Positions 14,103 to 14,694 of a stretch of DNA of 14,694 nt are shown here, one piece after another. Origin of the DNA: Bacillota bacterium (GTDB lineage: Bacteria; Bacillota_A; Clostridia; Lachnospirales; Lachnospiraceae); NCBI GenBank assembly GCA_023443925.1, contig JAEZSL010000360.1, forward strand, positions 1-14,694, written 5' to 3'. Numbering within the stretch: the first letter of the stretch is position 1; each line of letters begins with the position of its first letter. The position numbers and the translations under genes are program-made. The notes under the pieces are model-generated. The model did not search any database. It was given only the letters and a program-made list of their open reading frames with translations, and was not told where the DNA came from.

Positions 14103-14342
14103 TCAGCCCTGTTTTCCCAACACATATAATGCATTCTCGTATTCTTTTTTTAATACATATATATAGTATTCCGTTTCATATTTTTTATTTATTCCGTAAC
14201 TTCCCCTTTTGTTCCTCTCAGTGTTTAAATTAATAATCCGGTAATCATATTTAATGTGGTGTGCTCTTAATGATTCCCTGACTTCCGACTGTTCCTTCAA
14301 TGAAAATCCATGATATACTTCTCTCCGGTTCCAAAACCACAT
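14103..14342 (-). CDS. Small hypothetical protein (79 residues)
   Basis: A small, basic, probably soluble protein starting MWFWNRREVYHGFSLKEQSEV and ending near KKEYENALYVLGKQG, with many Tyr and charged residues. I do not assign a function; the N-terminal EVYHGFS followed by VRESLRAHHIKYDYRI and a final YYIYVLKKEYE looks like a compact alpha/beta domain. It resembles short uncharacterised proteins seen in Lachnospiraceae, and possibly the DUF2007-like 'signal transducing' fold (impression only). The start at 14342 is chosen over an upstream in-frame ATG (14399) because AGGAGGG (14355-14349) lies 6 bp before it. A promoter is visible at 14417-14445, and no clear terminator follows before the gap. 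Confidence 0.72.
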   Translation of the reverse strand: MWFWNRREVYHGFSLKEQSEVRESLRAHHIKYDYRIINLNTERNKRGSYGINKKYETEYYIYVLKKEYENALYVLGKQG

Positions 14343-14416
14343 TATAATCCCTCCTATCATAGTAAACGATATGCTGCCTGTACTGCACAACAGCCACACT
14401 ATATATAACTATTGTT

Positions 14417-14445
14417 ATTCTATTCTTCCGCTTCCGTTCCGTCAA
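14417..14445 (-). promoter_or_regulatory. Promoter of the small hypothetical gene
   Basis: On the minus strand, TTGACG (14445-14440) and TAGAAT (14422-14417) are separated by 17 bp, each with 5/6 matches to consensus. The expected start is near 14410, giving a leader of about 68 nt to the ATG at 14342. Confidence 0.6.
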
Positions 14446-14567
14446 GTTTAACCCACAGGCAGTGCAGCTATAACGCGCACCCTTGTGCTGGGCTAATCCA
14501 TATTCAGGTGCAGCCTCCATACGTATTACTGCAGATTTAACTGGATTATTTCAATCTACAAAACACG

Positions 14568-14608
14568 AAAAAATGAGTAAACAAGATGCCGGAGCATCCT
14601 GTTTACTC
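14568..14608 (-). terminator. Intrinsic terminator of a minus-strand unit lying right of the window
   Basis: On the minus strand, GAGTAAACA-G/C-GATGC (14608-14594) and GCATC-GTTTACTC (14589-14575) form a 14-bp stem with one mismatch and a four-base loop, followed by ATTTTTTC (14574-14567). The T-tract is on the minus-strand side only, so it ends a gene that comes in from beyond 14694. In one minus frame, bases 14694-14628 are open and close with TGA at 14630-14628, ending in YYSNSAA; this may be the tail of that gene, but 21 residues are too few to support a call. Confidence 0.75.
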
Positions 14609-14694
14609 ACCTATATTCATATCTATGTCAAGCAGCCGAATTAGAATAGTACTTTACATAAAAAAGAAAATATAAGGTATAAGAGCTTCGGTTG

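Noticed and set aside
14251..14520. Minus-strand open frame of 89 codons with a CxxC motif (YSCTACG)
   Set aside because: No ribosome binding site at its ATG, it overlaps the better-supported 79-residue gene in another frame, and that gene's promoter lies inside it.

Overview
The window looks like chromosome of an anaerobic, fermentative Firmicute of the Clostridia, most likely a Lachnospiraceae-type organism. The reasons are a multi-subunit [FeFe] hydrogenase operon, low-to-moderate GC, strong AAGGAGG-type ribosome binding sites, and proteins that resemble clostridial family members throughout. This placement rests on protein character only; no rRNA or marker gene is present.

Region 1 (1-5489, + strand) is a hydrogenase operon: the 3' part of hydC (NuoE-like), an orphan GHKL/HATPase protein, a small thioredoxin-fold [2Fe-2S] protein, hydB (NuoF-like, NADH/FMN) and hydA ([FeFe] catalytic subunit). 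Together HydABC should move electrons between NADH, ferredoxin and H+/H2. A 178-bp gap before the small [2Fe-2S] gene contains a Rex-like palindrome. After hydA there is a 280-bp 3' region with six degenerate 18-bp tandem repeats, then a strong intrinsic terminator.

Region 2 (5539-11617, + strand) is a complete oppABCDF oligopeptide ABC importer operon. It starts from a promoter with perfect consensus hexamers, and an intrinsic terminator sits in the short leader between that promoter and oppA, so attenuation is likely. A 13-bp perfect hairpin without a U-tract separates oppA from oppB and probably protects or processes the oppA mRNA. The operon ends in a terminator that can also serve the convergent gene.

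Region 3 (11658-14694, - strand) holds a membrane-anchored glycerophosphodiester phosphodiesterase with a 7-residue tandem repeat in a charged linker, a 390-bp intergenic stretch with several short hairpins, and a 79-residue hypothetical gene with its own promoter. At the right edge lies the terminator of another minus-strand unit that continues outside the window.

The genes are mostly ordinary for such an organism. The most unusual signals are non-coding (the 18-bp repeats and the oppA leader attenuator), plus a TSCSPGW variant of the H-cluster L1 motif in HydA and a missing cysteine in the small [2Fe-2S] protein. I found no clear evidence of a wholly new system.
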